64,000 nucleotides of DNA from Paenibacillus massiliensis 2301065 = DSM 16942 (GCF_000377505.1 NZ_KB898198.1:62001-126000), one strand, 5' to 3'; positions 8,765 to 18,617 are shown, counted from the first letter of the stretch. Made by a program: numbers and translations. Notes: a model not told the origin generated them from the letters alone.

Positions 8765-10687
8765 ATGAGGGAATGGATCATTCTTGATTTGTTATACAAG
8801 CGTGGCAACCAGCCACTCCGTATGAACGAGCTGATTACCGAAATGAATTTATCGGAGCGTACCCTGCAGGACGCTATTCGTTCATTAGAGAAGGCTGGTC
8901 TGAACAACGGATTTCTGATTCATCGTATTCGGGGTCAAGGTTACACCCTGGAAGTGACTGACTCTACTCTATTGGAAAACTACATGCAAGATGGACGTGC
9001 CAAGCAAAAAGCTGCGTATCCAGCTGATAAAGAGGAACGCAGGCTTCAACTTATACGTCTTTTACTACAAAGTAACTCGTATCAACCCATTGACTTTCTG
9101 GCAGAACAGCTTGATGTTAGCCGCTCAACTCTGATTGCAGATTTGAATGCAGCGGAGCTAGCGTTAGACGAATTCGAGCTTACACTTAGCCGGCGTTCCC
9201 ATTATGGCATTCTCGTTGAAGGTGGCGAGCGCAATTTCCGCAAAGCCTTCTCTCGCTTCGTGCTTGGCACAGGTTCAGATACGCGAAGATCCAAAGATTT
9301 CCGTGCTTTTGAGAGCGGATTTGATACGGACAAGCTGAAGACATACATGCTTCAACAGCTAAAAGAAAAAGTGTTAACGATCTCTGATGTATTTCTGGAT
9401 AATATCGTTACCCATATTGTAATCCTGCTCTATCGAATATCACGACAAAATCTGATTGTTGCCGGACAGGAAGTACCGGATATACCGGAACCTATCTATC
9501 TGGAGTTATCACGTAAACTGTCGAAATGGATCAAAGCCAATTATAATGTCTCGCTTCCTGAGGATGAGATTCTATATTTAGCCTTACACCTATCAGGCAA
9601 GACGACGACTGAGCAGATGTCCGTGGAGAAAAAACAACAACTCCGTACAGGCATTGCGGACATTTTGGAGCGCCTGGATCGCGAATTTTTAACCCGTTTC
9701 AGCCTAGACCAGAATCTGATTGATTCGCTGGTTCTTCATATGCTCCCATTGCTCAATCGTTTATATTACAATCTTCAGCTCGACAATCCGATCGTTGAAG
9801 ACATTTACAGTGAATACGCGAATGCATTCTTAATCTCTTTCCGCTTCGCAGATATGATTGAAGATTTATACGGATTTTCGATGTCACGGGACGAGGCTGG
9901 TTACGTAGCTCTGCACTTTGCCGCCTATCTGGAACGCATGAAGCAGCAAAACCTGGAACAATACCGACGAATTGTTGTGATCTGTTCGACAGGTGCAGGC
10001 AGCGCTCAGCTCATTAAACTTAAACTTGAGACTATCTTTCCAAAAGCGCTGGTGGTGACGGCTTCTTCAGCCGAGTTTGAAGAGATTGTAAAGCGTCCGG
10101 TAGATCTGATTCTTACCACAATACCGCTGAACTCTGCCCAGGCAGATAAACCTATTATTCATATCAAACAGTTGCTGGATGACGTAGAGATTCAACGGAT
10201 CAAGGAACTTATTGCCACAAGAATAAGTCGGTCGCAACCTTCTTATAAGCTTCTGGATTTCAAGGAACTGTTCCGCAGAGAATTATTCCACATCGGAAGC
10301 TCCGAAGATTATCAGCGACTGCTAAGCGAACGCTGCGAGGAAATGGTGGAATTGGGTTATGCAGAGAGTGATTTTCCAATCCAGGTCATGATGCGCGAGA
10401 ATAAATTTACAACCATTTATAAAAATGGTGTCGCCGGACCACACCCGATGCGGATGAGCGCTATTCGGGACTGCATCGGCGTAACCCTGCTGGATAAACC
10501 CGTTTACGGAGCAGACAAACCCGTTCGAATCGTGTTTTTGATTAATTTACAGCCTGGACAGTTATTTCTTCACAAGGAAATCAGTAAATTATTGCTTGTG
10601 CTCATGGAAAGGGAAGATTATCGCAATCGGCTGTTGACGGTAACGGACTATGATTCTTTTATTCGTGAAATGGAGCGCTTGTTATAG
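8765..10687 (+). CDS. PRD-domain PTS transcription activator (LicR/BglG superfamily)
   Basis: A 640-residue regulator: N-terminal helix-turn-helix (about 1-65), a second Mga-like HTH (about 85-170, IDFLAEQLDVSRSTL), two PTS regulation domains (about 180-290 and 295-400), an EIIB-like domain with Cys in VVICSTGAGS (about 410-495) and an EIIA-like domain with His in VAGPHPMRM (about 500-640). In this family PTS phosphorylation of the PRD, EIIB and EIIA sites reports sugar supply and catabolite state. The next four genes are the matching PTS and hydrolase, so it most likely activates this beta-glucoside operon and is co-transcribed with it. The Shine-Dalgarno (TGAGGGA) is weak. Confidence 0.88.
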   Translation: MREWIILDLLYKRGNQPLRMNELITEMNLSERTLQDAIRSLEKAGLNNGFLIHRIRGQGYTLEVTDSTLLENYMQDGRAKQKAAYPADKEERRLQLIRLLLQSNSYQPIDFLAEQLDVSRSTLIADLNAAELALDEFELTLSRRSHYGILVEGGERNFRKAFSRFVLGTGSDTRRSKDFRAFESGFDTDKLKTYMLQQLKEKVLTISDVFLDNIVTHIVILLYRISRQNLIVAGQEVPDIPEPIYLELSRKLSKWIKANYNVSLPEDEILYLALHLSGKTTTEQMSVEKKQQLRTGIADILERLDREFLTRFSLDQNLIDSLVLHMLPLLNRLYYNLQLDNPIVEDIYSEYANAFLISFRFADMIEDLYGFSMSRDEAGYVALHFAAYLERMKQQNLEQYRRIVVICSTGAGSAQLIKLKLETIFPKALVVTASSAEFEEIVKRPVDLILTTIPLNSAQADKPIIHIKQLLDDVEIQRIKELIATRISRSQPSYKLLDFKELFRRELFHIGSSEDYQRLLSERCEEMVELGYAESDFPIQVMMRENKFTTIYKNGVAGPHPMRMSAIRDCIGVTLLDKPVYGADKPVRIVFLINLQPGQLFLHKEISKLLLVLMEREDYRNRLLTVTDYDSFIREMERLL

Positions 10688-10777
10688 CCCTTTTATCCCA
10701 AATTTAATGATATGAGGATTCTGCGTATGCAAAATCCCGATACAGATCGGCCTATCGCCGAAGAGGAGTGGACTACG

Positions 10778-11116
10778 ATGGATTATGAACATGCTGTAAT
10801 GCAACTGATTGCCAGTAGTGGTGAAGCGAGAAGTCTTAGTTTGAAAGCGGCACGTACCGCGCGGAAGGGCCAATTGGCAGAGGCGGAAGAATTGCTTCGA
10901 CAGGCCAAGGATAGTCTGACCCAAGCCCACAAAGTCCAAACGAAGCTCATTCAGGCCGAAGGCCGCGGAGAGAAGACCGAAGTGACTTTGTTACTCATAC
11001 ACGCCCAGGACCATCTCATGAATGCGTTGACAGTCCGGGAATTAATAGTGGAATTAATAGAAGAGATCAAACAACGTCTAACACTCGAACAACAATGGAA
11101 AGGATCGGTGAATTAA
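10778..11116 (+). CDS. celC: PTS lactose/cellobiose-family EIIA
   Basis: A 112-residue helical protein of the EIIA-Lac family, the soluble phosphocarrier between HPr and EIIB. The phosphorylated His is in LLIHAQDHLMNA (about residue 82). The frame is open from 10712, but AGAGGAG lies 9 nt before the ATG at 10778, and the length then fits the family (about 105). One base separates its stop from EIIB. Confidence 0.88.
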   Translation: MDYEHAVMQLIASSGEARSLSLKAARTARKGQLAEAEELLRQAKDSLTQAHKVQTKLIQAEGRGEKTEVTLLLIHAQDHLMNALTVRELIVELIEEIKQRLTLEQQWKGSVN

Positions 11117-11117
11117 G

Positions 11118-11423
11118 ATGAGAAAGATATTGCTTGCATGTGCAGGAGGGTTCTCCACGAGTATGCTGGTTGAACGTATGAAGGAGGCCGCTAAAAGCCG
11201 GGGAGTTGAAATCGATATTGATGCTGTCGCAGAAAATGACATTGCCGAACAAGCTCCGTTCGATATTATTATGCTGGGCCCACAAATGGGACACGCAGAA
11301 GATGAGCTGGCCGCGCAGTATTCTAATATTCCGGTGACGACGATTGACATGATGGATTATGGAACAATGGACGGGGAAAAAGTACTGGATACTGCCTTGT
11401 CTCTGATGGAAAAGGGGGTCTAA
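11118..11423 (+). CDS. celA: PTS lactose/cellobiose-family EIIB
   Basis: A 101-residue EIIB of the Lac/Cel family. The phosphorylated Cys8 lies in ILLACAGGFSTSMLV, the classic P-loop of this family. It hands phosphate from EIIA to the sugar bound by EIIC. It is directly adjacent to EIIA (1 nt) and EIIC (3 nt), so all three are clearly one unit. Confidence 0.92.
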   Translation: MRKILLACAGGFSTSMLVERMKEAAKSRGVEIDIDAVAENDIAEQAPFDIIMLGPQMGHAEDELAAQYSNIPVTTIDMMDYGTMDGEKVLDTALSLMEKGV

Positions 11424-11426
11424 TCC

Positions 11427-12761
11427 ATGGCAGTCTCATCCGAGTCGACATGGAGAGTGAAAATTCAGAGAATCAGCACCAAAATTCAAAAAAATCCCTA
11501 TATCAGTGCCATTTCCAATGGCTTGATGGCTTTAATGCCTATTTTGATTCTTGGGGCTATCTTCTCACTCCTTAACGCCCTCCAGCTTCAGCCTTATCAA
11601 CACTTTCTGGAAAGTACCGGTTTGAAAAATTACACCTCCGTTCCAGCTACGGTAACGACAGACTTGATTGCCCTTTATGCTGTGTTCTCGATTGCGTATA
11701 ACTTTGCCCAGCAACATAAACAACAAGGCTTTTCGGCTGGGATTCTGGCACTGATGAGCTTCTGGCTTGTCACTCCAAAAGGTCTGCTGGAGGACGGTGC
11801 AACCAAGGCGATTGGTTATTCGTGGCTGGGCGCCAAGGGTCTTTTCGTAGCTATTATAGTCGCCTTAATTGTAGGTAAAGTCTATACGACTGTGCTTGAG
11901 AAGAAATTTTATATTAAAATGCCTAAGGGAGTACCCCCTACGGTCGAAAAATCGTTTGCAGCACTTACACCCGGCTTTATTGTTGCCTTTATTATGCTTA
12001 TCCTGACAGCTATCTTTGCGGCTACGCCTTTTGGCAACATGCATGATTTTGTCTTTTCCACTATACAGGTACCTTTGACCAGTCTAGGTGGAACCTGGTG
12101 GGCCATGATCATCTGTGTATTCGTCATTCATCTGTTGTGGTTCTTTGGTGTACACGGCACGCTGGTAGTTTACTCCGTTGTAGGACCGATCTGGGTCGCG
12201 CTTGGACTTGAGAATCTGGCTGCATATCAGGCGGGAGTACCCGGTACTCACATCATCGGCTCCCCTTTCTTTCCTGTATATGTACTTGTAGGCGGCGCAG
12301 GGGCAACCCTCGGTCTGGTTATTGCCATGCTATTTGCGAAGTCCAAACGGTACAAAACATTGGGTCGCCTGGCTTTTGTACCGAGCTTGATTGGTGTCAA
12401 TGAACCCCTTATTTTCGGAATGCCGCTTGTGTTAAATATACGTTTTCTCATTCCGTTTATCCTGACTCCACTAATTACAAGTGGTACAGCGATCTTGCTA
12501 ACGTCGCTTGGTATTTTGCCGGTGCTGAACGGTGTTCAGGTTCCACTCGGGATTCCCATTTTGTTCAATGGCTGGATGACGGGCGGATGGCGTGTAAGTG
12601 TATTTCAACTCCTGCTCATTGCCGCAAGTTGTGCGATGTACTATCCATTTTTCAAAAAAGCCGATGCTGAAGCATTAGCTCAAGAAATCGAAGCAGAACG
12701 TAAAGAAGCATCTGTGGGTGAACAGGTGGAAAATAGCAGGGAGGTTCCTTCTCATGCCTAA
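11427..12761 (+). CDS. celB: PTS cellobiose-family EIIC permease
   Basis: A 444-residue membrane permease of the Lac/Cel family with about ten hydrophobic segments, a conserved NPYISAISNGLM N-terminus and the substrate-loop motif VNEPLIFGMPLVLN. It imports and phosphorylates a beta-glucoside such as cellobiose; the exact sugar cannot be read from sequence. GGGGG precedes the ATG. The C-terminus is a short charged tail (EIEAERKEAS). The GH1 gene starts 8 nt before its stop. Confidence 0.93.
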   Translation: MAVSSESTWRVKIQRISTKIQKNPYISAISNGLMALMPILILGAIFSLLNALQLQPYQHFLESTGLKNYTSVPATVTTDLIALYAVFSIAYNFAQQHKQQGFSAGILALMSFWLVTPKGLLEDGATKAIGYSWLGAKGLFVAIIVALIVGKVYTTVLEKKFYIKMPKGVPPTVEKSFAALTPGFIVAFIMLILTAIFAATPFGNMHDFVFSTIQVPLTSLGGTWWAMIICVFVIHLLWFFGVHGTLVVYSVVGPIWVALGLENLAAYQAGVPGTHIIGSPFFPVYVLVGGAGATLGLVIAMLFAKSKRYKTLGRLAFVPSLIGVNEPLIFGMPLVLNIRFLIPFILTPLITSGTAILLTSLGILPVLNGVQVPLGIPILFNGWMTGGWRVSVFQLLLIAASCAMYYPFFKKADAEALAQEIEAERKEASVGEQVENSREVPSHA

Positions 12762-14217
12762 TCGTTTCCCACAAAATTTTCTCTGGGGCGGTGCCATCGC
12801 TGCGAATCAGGTAGAAGGTGCTTATCTTGAAGATGGTAAGGGGCTATCGACTGCCGATGTAGTTGGTTACGTTCCACCGGAAGAACGCGGTTCGCTGGAC
12901 GAATTGTTATCCATGAATCACGCCAAGCTGGATGAAGCAATTCACACGCCGGGAACCGATCAATATCCCAAACGCAGAGGAATTGATTTCTATCACCGCT
13001 ACAAGGAAGATATTGCTCTCATGGCTGAAATGGGCTTTACAACGTTTCGCCTCTCCATTTCATGGCCACGCATATTTCCAAATGGTGACGAGTTGGAACC
13101 CAATGAAGCCGGGCTTGCCTTCTACGATCAAGTCTTTGATGAATTGCACAAATACGGAATTGAACCGCTGGTTACCATTTCGCATTATGAAATGCCGGTT
13201 ATGCTGACGACCAAATACAACGGTTGGGCCTCGCGTGAACTGATAGACCTTTATTTGAAATATGCGGAAACTCTATTTATGCGGTATCACAGCAAAGTAA
13301 AGTATTGGCTTACCTTTAATGAGATCAACTGTACCCTTAAAGCTCCCTTTCTTGGTGCTGGCATCCTAACGGAGGGATTGGATCATCCCAGACAGACTGC
13401 CTTTCAAGGGCTGCATCATCAATTTGTTGCTAGTGCACTTGCGGTCCGCGCTCTGCGCCGAATCGATCCGGGTGCGCAGATCGGTGCTATGCTGGCGAGA
13501 AAACTCCTATATCCGTACAGTTGTCATCCAGGCGATGTACTCCAGGCACAATCCGAGAATCAAATGGCATTATTCTGCTCTGATGTACAGGTGCGTGGGG
13601 AATATCCCACTTTCATCAACCGGGTATGGGAACGTGAACAGGTCCATGTGGAGTTCCACCGGGAGGACAAAAAGATACTACGCGAGCACACGGTAGATTT
13701 TCTATCATTCAGCTACTATATGTCGTCTGCTGTAAGTGTTGATCCGCAGATCTCCGAGTTAACTGAAGGCAACCTGTCCACGGGCCTTAAAAATCCTTAT
13801 CTGGATACCTCCGAATGGGGTTGGCAGATTGATCCGATCGGACTGCGGGTTGCTCTCAGGGAAATGTATGATCGCTATCGCGTCCCGTTATTTGTTGTGG
13901 AAAATGGTCTGGGGGCCGCTGACACGGTTGAAGAAGATGGTAGCATCAACGATGATTATCGCATCTCTTACTTGGCCAGACATATTGAGCAGATGGCTGA
14001 AGCCATTGCCGACGGCGTTGATCTGATGGGCTACACTAGCTGGGGACCTATTGATCTTATCTCCGCTTCAACTTCCGAAATGCGCAAACGTTATGGTTTC
14101 ATATACGTCGATCAAGACGATCAGGGTCGGGGTACCCTTGCTCGTAGCCGAAAGAAAAGCTTTTACTGGTACAAAAAAGTCATCGCCTCTAACGGCGAAG
14201 ACCTGAGTCAAGATTAA
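12754..14217 (+). CDS. 6-phospho-beta-glucosidase (GH1)
   Basis: A 487-residue family 1 glycoside hydrolase. The N-terminal signature FPQNFLWGGAIAANQVEGAY is present, the acid/base Glu is in TFNEIN (about residue 192), the nucleophile Glu is in VVENGLG (about 388), and SEMRKRYGFIYVD near the C-terminus carries the phosphate-binding Ser/Lys/Tyr positions of 6-phospho-sugar enzymes. It splits the phosphorylated disaccharide delivered by the PTS. AGGGAGG lies 9 nt before the ATG at 12754, which overlaps the EIIC stop. It is the last gene of the operon. Confidence 0.93.
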   Translation: MPNRFPQNFLWGGAIAANQVEGAYLEDGKGLSTADVVGYVPPEERGSLDELLSMNHAKLDEAIHTPGTDQYPKRRGIDFYHRYKEDIALMAEMGFTTFRLSISWPRIFPNGDELEPNEAGLAFYDQVFDELHKYGIEPLVTISHYEMPVMLTTKYNGWASRELIDLYLKYAETLFMRYHSKVKYWLTFNEINCTLKAPFLGAGILTEGLDHPRQTAFQGLHHQFVASALAVRALRRIDPGAQIGAMLARKLLYPYSCHPGDVLQAQSENQMALFCSDVQVRGEYPTFINRVWEREQVHVEFHREDKKILREHTVDFLSFSYYMSSAVSVDPQISELTEGNLSTGLKNPYLDTSEWGWQIDPIGLRVALREMYDRYRVPLFVVENGLGAADTVEEDGSINDDYRISYLARHIEQMAEAIADGVDLMGYTSWGPIDLISASTSEMRKRYGFIYVDQDDQGRGTLARSRKKSFYWYKKVIASNGEDLSQD

Positions 14218-14311
14218 ACTACATGCAGGGTTGAGTAATCCGGGGTTCAAGTCATCCGTTCTGAAAGAATCATGTTCAAGCAATCTTAGGTATCTGGATG
14301 TCTCATCCATG

Positions 14312-14353
14312 GGAGGTGCGAGTGCCAAGGGCACATGAATCCCTGGAACCTCC
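14312..14353 (-). other. Decayed, inverted CRISPR-leader-like element
   Basis: Read on the minus strand this segment carries GAGGT, AGGGATT-CATGTG, CTTGG and TCGCACC in the same order and near the same spacing as the plus-strand reading of the leaders at 14663, 22768, 32201 and 35762. It is therefore in the opposite orientation to those leaders. Its ends (GGAGGT/ACCTCC) are also complementary, so it may simply be a hairpin next to the operon terminator. Confidence 0.35.
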
Positions 14354-14354
14354 G

Positions 14355-14389
14355 TCCCCCGTGTCCTGAAAGGGATCGCGGGGGTTTTT
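14355..14389 (+). terminator. Terminator of the beta-glucoside operon
   Basis: CCCCCG (14356-14361) pairs with CGGGGG (14379-14384) and a T-run follows at 14385-14389. It lies downstream of the GH1 gene. Confidence 0.75.
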
Positions 14390-14479
14390 CTTCATACTGA
14401 ACGTTATCACATTGTATTTACATGACCGGAGTCTTTGGTATCCGTTCAATAAGCCTTCCAGTGCAATCGTCGGCTGACA

Positions 14480-14577
14480 TCGGCCTGCCACACACTCATG
14501 TAGAGTGCGACACACGGCCAGCGGCGATATTGCTGTTAAGGATCTATTTCAATCCACGCACTCATGTAGAGTGCGAC
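14480..14577 (-). CRISPR. CRISPR array A (two repeats, one spacer)
   Basis: An intact 32-nt repeat at 14546-14577 (stem-loop GCACTC-ATGTA-GAGTGC, plus strand) and a decayed copy at 14480-14511 keep a 34-nt spacer between them. A leader lies directly to the right, so the array is read on the minus strand. It is 8.3 kb from the cas genes. The pairing of a decayed distal repeat with an intact leader-proximal one is typical of a shrunken array. Confidence 0.8.
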
Positions 14578-14707
14578 AGCGAAAAACAACGTACAAACGT
14601 ATCTTTGTTTCTCTATTGTATCTGATCTAAGGAAAAATGAAAACCGATCAAGACATTTTCTGAGGTGCGAATCTCCCGGGGATTTATGTGAACTTGGGGT
14701 TCGCACC
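14578..14707 (-). promoter_or_regulatory. CRISPR leader A (shortened)
   Basis: It begins AGCGAAAAACAACGTA next to the repeat and ends with the TGAGGTGCGAA...TTCGCACC block shared by the other leaders. It is about 130 nt, against 180-182 nt in C, D and E. Much of the ATTCGACTCG-TTTCGACAAAAT section is lost or diverged. Confidence 0.7.
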
Positions 14708-14772
14708 AATCCTTCAAGCTTATTTACACTTTCCTCATATTTGTAATCGTGACCGATTGTCATGCTATTCTA

Positions 14773-14810
14773 CAAAAAAACGTACGCCGACAATTCTGTC
14801 AAAGCGCACG
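14773..14810 (-). terminator. Terminator of the aminotransferase/ddl unit
   Basis: On the minus strand CGTGCGC pairs with GCGTACG around an inner GACA-GAAT-TGTC stem, followed by seven T. It lies 28 nt after the aminotransferase stop. Confidence 0.85.
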
Positions 14811-14837
14811 CCTCGCATTTCTGTATCTTCACATCCT

Positions 14838-16022
14838 TCATACCGGCTGCATGATCTGCATGAATTGGCTCATCCGCTCCAGTGCCTTTTCCAGATCGAC
14901 GAGCGAGGTTGCATAGGAGCAACGAATATAGCCCTCACCGCCTGATCCGAATACATGCCCAGGTACGACAGCTACCTTAGCCTCCGTCAGCAGCCTGAGC
15001 GCGAACTGCTCCGATGACATACCCGTATCCGCAATAGAAGGAAAAGCATAAAAAGCTCCCTCTGGCTCGTGACAGGATAGCCCGATTGCATTCAGACCCG
15101 CGACAAAAAGCTTGCGGCGTTCATTGTAGCTAGCCATCATCTCATCCTTGGTAGTCAGCCCATAACGCAGAGATTCAAGCGCAGCAATCTGGGCAATGGT
15201 AGGTGCGCACATAGCTGTGTACTGGTGGATTTTTAGCATACCCGCAATCAGCTCACGCGGGCCACACGCATAACCTACTCTCCAGCCCGTCATAGCGAAC
15301 GCCTTGGAGAAGCCGCTAATCACAATCGTACGCTCCTTCATTCCTGGCAGAGCAGCGATACTCACATGCTGTCTCCCATAAGTTAACTCGGCATACACTT
15401 CATCCGAGATAACGACCAAATTATGCCGGATGACCAGCTCTACAATCGGCAACCAATCCTGCTCCGTCATTACTGTACCCGTCGGATTACATGGATAATT
15501 AATCATGAGTACCTTTGAACGCGGAGTAATGGCGGCCTCCAGCGCTTGCGGAGTCAGCTTGAACTGCTCCTCTGCTGTAGCTGCCACCTCTACAATAACT
15601 CCCCCATGCAGATGAGAGATGGGCTCATAGGCAATATAGCTTGGTGATGGAATCAGCACCTCGTCACCCGGGTCAATCACGGTCCGCAGCGCCAGATCAA
15701 CGGCCTCACTGCTGCCCACGGTCACGAGGATCTCGTGTTCAGGCTCATAAGACAGCGCAAAGCTGCTGGACAGATATGCTGCGAGCTCTTCCCGCAACTC
15801 TAGCATGCCTGCATTCGAGGTGTATTTCGTCCGTCCATCGCGCAGGGCCTGAATGCAAGCCTCGCGTACCTTCTCCGGGGTCACAAAATCAGGCTCTCCG
15901 ACCCCAAGCGCGATCGTATCCCCTCCTGCTGCATTCAGATCGAAGAACGCACGAATGCCCGATGGCCGAATATCCCGTACACGTGAGGATAGGAAGCTCC
16001 CTGTCTGCTCTTCGTTACACAT
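14838..16022 (-). CDS. Class I/II aminotransferase (PatA-like)
   Basis: A PLP-dependent fold-type-I aminotransferase of 394 residues. The N-terminal substrate region is IALGVGEPDFVTP; NPTGTV and the SDEVYAELTY motif are visible; the Schiff-base Lys is in ISGFSKAFAMTGWRVGY (about residue 245). It resembles PatA/YugH of Bacillus, which act on aromatic amino acids or N-acetyl-diaminopimelate. The substrate is not certain. The frame opens at 16055, but GGGGGA is 9 nt before the ATG at 16022, which overlaps the ddl stop by 8 nt. The tight coupling with ddl suggests a role in supplying peptidoglycan precursors. Confidence 0.85.
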   Translation of the reverse strand: MCNEEQTGSFLSSRVRDIRPSGIRAFFDLNAAGGDTIALGVGEPDFVTPEKVREACIQALRDGRTKYTSNAGMLELREELAAYLSSSFALSYEPEHEILVTVGSSEAVDLALRTVIDPGDEVLIPSPSYIAYEPISHLHGGVIVEVAATAEEQFKLTPQALEAAITPRSKVLMINYPCNPTGTVMTEQDWLPIVELVIRHNLVVISDEVYAELTYGRQHVSIAALPGMKERTIVISGFSKAFAMTGWRVGYACGPRELIAGMLKIHQYTAMCAPTIAQIAALESLRYGLTTKDEMMASYNERRKLFVAGLNAIGLSCHEPEGAFYAFPSIADTGMSSEQFALRLLTEAKVAVVPGHVFGSGGEGYIRCSYATSLVDLEKALERMSQFMQIMQPV

Positions 16023-16953
16023 GCTGGACCATCCCCCATTCCTGTGTTCGCTCATGAAGTGAGCTCATAATAATACGATCCAGCAGCTGTGAAAAGTTGA
16101 TTCCCGCTGCGGCTGCGCTTTTCGGTAACAGGCTGTTAGCAGTCATTCCCGGTAAAGTATTCACTTCCAGCACGTAAGGCATATCCTCACGCAGAATCAT
16201 ATCGACCCTGGCATAGACCTTGCATTGCAGTTGGCGGTAGCTGGTTAGTGCCGCCTCACGTACACGCTGCTCGATCTCGTGTGGAAGCTGGATGACCTTC
16301 TCCTCCGCACCACCAATCTCATATTTCGCTCTATAATCGAACCACTCCGAATGAGCTGATTGAATGCCGATGATCGGCAAGACCTCACCATCCAGAATCG
16401 AACAAGTAAGCTCGGTGCCTTGAATGTAGGGCTCAATCAGGATTGCCTCTCCCAGACTCTCCGCCTCCTGAACGGCTGGCAGTAGCTCATGTTCATTTCG
16501 CACGAGCTGGATACCAATGCTGGAGCCTCCCGTATTCGGCTTTACAATGACAGGGTAGCCTAACTGCTCTACTGCCTGTGGATCATACTCGTTCATCCCT
16601 TGCCAGCACAGCCCCGACGGGGTATTTACACCTGCTACCTTCAGCAACTGCTTGGAGAGCTGCTTATTCATGCATAGGCTGCTTGCCAGAATACCACTGC
16701 CTGTATACGGAATGCCCAACGTCTCAAGGGCTCCCTGCACTGTGCCGTCCTCTCCATATTGCCCATGCAGCGCCAGTAGCGCTAGATCGATCCCTGTCTG
16801 CTGTACCTGCGTGATCAGATCGGAGCGTTGCCCGATCACTAAGGGCACCACGTCATAACGACTACGATCCAGATGCCTGATCATCTCTTGACCCGTCTGT
16901 AGGGACACCTCACGCTCGGAGGATACTCCACCCATTATTACGCCGATTTTCAT
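16015..16953 (-). CDS. ddl: D-alanine--D-alanine ligase
   Basis: A 312-residue ATP-grasp ligase joining two D-alanines for peptidoglycan synthesis. Visible motifs: GGVSSEREVSLQTG at the N-terminus, ALHGQYGEDGT, PVIVKPNTGGSSIG, the omega-loop FDYRAKYEIGG and VLEVNTLPGMT. The Tyr/Lys-Tyr omega loop is that of D-Ala-D-Ala enzymes, not of VanA-type D-Ala-D-lactate ligases. The frame opens at 16992; GGAG upstream of the ATG pair at 16956/16953 selects that start. It is coupled to the downstream aminotransferase. A MocR regulator lies immediately upstream. Confidence 0.93.
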   Translation of the reverse strand: MKIGVIMGGVSSEREVSLQTGQEMIRHLDRSRYDVVPLVIGQRSDLITQVQQTGIDLALLALHGQYGEDGTVQGALETLGIPYTGSGILASSLCMNKQLSKQLLKVAGVNTPSGLCWQGMNEYDPQAVEQLGYPVIVKPNTGGSSIGIQLVRNEHELLPAVQEAESLGEAILIEPYIQGTELTCSILDGEVLPIIGIQSAHSEWFDYRAKYEIGGAEEKVIQLPHEIEQRVREAALTSYRQLQCKVYARVDMILREDMPYVLEVNTLPGMTANSLLPKSAAAAGINFSQLLDRIIMSSLHERTQEWGMVQHV

Positions 16954-17083
16954 CATGACACTCCATTCTCCCCTCATCTCGTTGTGTGGCACTTCCTGAC
17001 TTCGTAATAGGAGGCTAGGTGAGAGGAAGCCATGTGATGGGTCCCTCTCGGTTGCTGCTGCTCCTCAATTTGTGTATATAACT

Positions 17084-18574
17084 CTACTTCCCGAGCAAGC
17101 GACGTGCCTGCTCACCGATCATCCGAAGCCCCTCTTCAATCTGCTCATCCGTTACTCGCGAAAAGCCTAGCCGCAACGTGTTCTCCCCTTCACCCTCCTG
17201 TACGAAGAATCTGTCTCCTGGCGTAAAAATAACCCCTTGCGCTAAGCAAGCCTCCAGCAATTGACGTGTATCGAGGTCAGCCGGAAACGTAAGAAACAGA
17301 TGCAAGCCCCCATCACCCGACAGTTGAGCCTCTGGAAGATGCGTCTCACAGCATGTCTTGGTCCATTCATATTTTCGCTTGTATTCGGCACGCGCCTTTT
17401 TGACATATTTATCGAAATTTCCGTTCAGCAAATATTGATATAAGATCGATTGATCGATCGTTGATGTATGAATGGTACGTGCCCTTTTCATGCTCTCCAG
17501 CGTATCAATGAGCGCCTTGTCAGCCAGCACCCAGCCTACTCGCAGACCAGGAAACAGCACCTTGGAGAAGCTGCCGATATAGATGACTCCGTTACCATTT
17601 CCTGCTGTCGCGATTAATGGAGCTACATGTGCTCCTGAATAACGCAGCTCCTCATTGAAGCCATCCTCAATCACTGGGATCTGGTAGCGCGTCAGTAGTT
17701 GCATCACGGCACTACGCTTGGCGGGTGACATGACGATACCTGTTGGATTGTGATACGAGGGTGTCAGATAGGCCAGATCGAACTGTTCGGTCTGCTGCTC
17801 CAATACCTGCTCTAGCTGATCCACATCCAGACCGTCGCGCTGCATCGGAATGCCTGTAATCTCAAAGCCATGCAGCCTCAAATTCTTGATCGCCGTATGG
17901 TGGGTCGGATTCTCACAAAGGGCCGCCCCACGGCCCACCGTAGGACGCAGTGCCGAGAGCACGATGTCGAACCCCTCGGTGAATCCGCTAGTAATCAGCA
18001 TATCCTTGCCGCTCAGATCGACGCCCTTATTCTCCATATAACGCATCAGGTAATCCATTAACGGCTTGTAGCCTTTGGCGTAGCCATAGTTGAGCAGCAC
18101 CTGCCCCTCGATGGCCATCCGGTCCATGAAGGCACGCTTCACATCGCCCAGATCAAACAGCTGCTCATCCGGGGCAATGCTTGTGAACGAAATCGTGCCT
18201 TTGGGTGCACGAATGCCCTTCTTCATCAGGTCCAGCTCTACGGCTGCGACTGCATAATCGTTCATTCTGGACTTCCAGTCCATCTGCCAAGCTGCCGTGT
18301 CATCAGCCGCTCCTTGAGCTGCCGCCGACTGGCCTGCCATGGCTGCGACATAGCTGCCCTTCCCGGGAAGGGCATACGTATAACCATCATCCTGCAAGTC
18401 TTCATAGGCTGCGATGACCGAATTGCGGCTCACCTGCAGCAGCGTGCTCATTTCTCTCGTGGAGGGCAGCTTCTGGTTCGCTTGGAGTGATCCTTTTATG
18501 ATTAAACGTGTGACGTATTCTTTCACTTGTAATGCGACTGGACGGTCTCCGACCAGCCTGAAATCCTGGAACAT
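17084..18574 (-). CDS. ddlR: MocR-type GntR/aminotransferase regulator, DdlR-like
   Basis: A 496-residue MocR regulator: N-terminal GntR winged helix (about 1-75, LPSTREMSTLLQVSRNSV) joined to an aminotransferase-fold domain with the PLP Lys in GSFSKVLFPGLRVGW (about residue 320). MocR proteins sense PLP plus an amino compound. DdlR of Brevibacillus is a MocR that activates ddl, and here ddl lies 130 nt downstream on the same strand, so the same role is the best inference. The gene is separated from vanW by a terminator. GGGGG lies 9 nt before the ATG. Confidence 0.8.
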   Translation of the reverse strand: MFQDFRLVGDRPVALQVKEYVTRLIIKGSLQANQKLPSTREMSTLLQVSRNSVIAAYEDLQDDGYTYALPGKGSYVAAMAGQSAAAQGAADDTAAWQMDWKSRMNDYAVAAVELDLMKKGIRAPKGTISFTSIAPDEQLFDLGDVKRAFMDRMAIEGQVLLNYGYAKGYKPLMDYLMRYMENKGVDLSGKDMLITSGFTEGFDIVLSALRPTVGRGAALCENPTHHTAIKNLRLHGFEITGIPMQRDGLDVDQLEQVLEQQTEQFDLAYLTPSYHNPTGIVMSPAKRSAVMQLLTRYQIPVIEDGFNEELRYSGAHVAPLIATAGNGNGVIYIGSFSKVLFPGLRVGWVLADKALIDTLESMKRARTIHTSTIDQSILYQYLLNGNFDKYVKKARAEYKRKYEWTKTCCETHLPEAQLSGDGGLHLFLTFPADLDTRQLLEACLAQGVIFTPGDRFFVQEGEGENTLRLGFSRVTDEQIEEGLRMIGEQARRLLGK

Positions 18575-18617
18575 CCCTTATCGCCCCCAGCTATAATGAT
18601 GGCATACTAGACAGGTG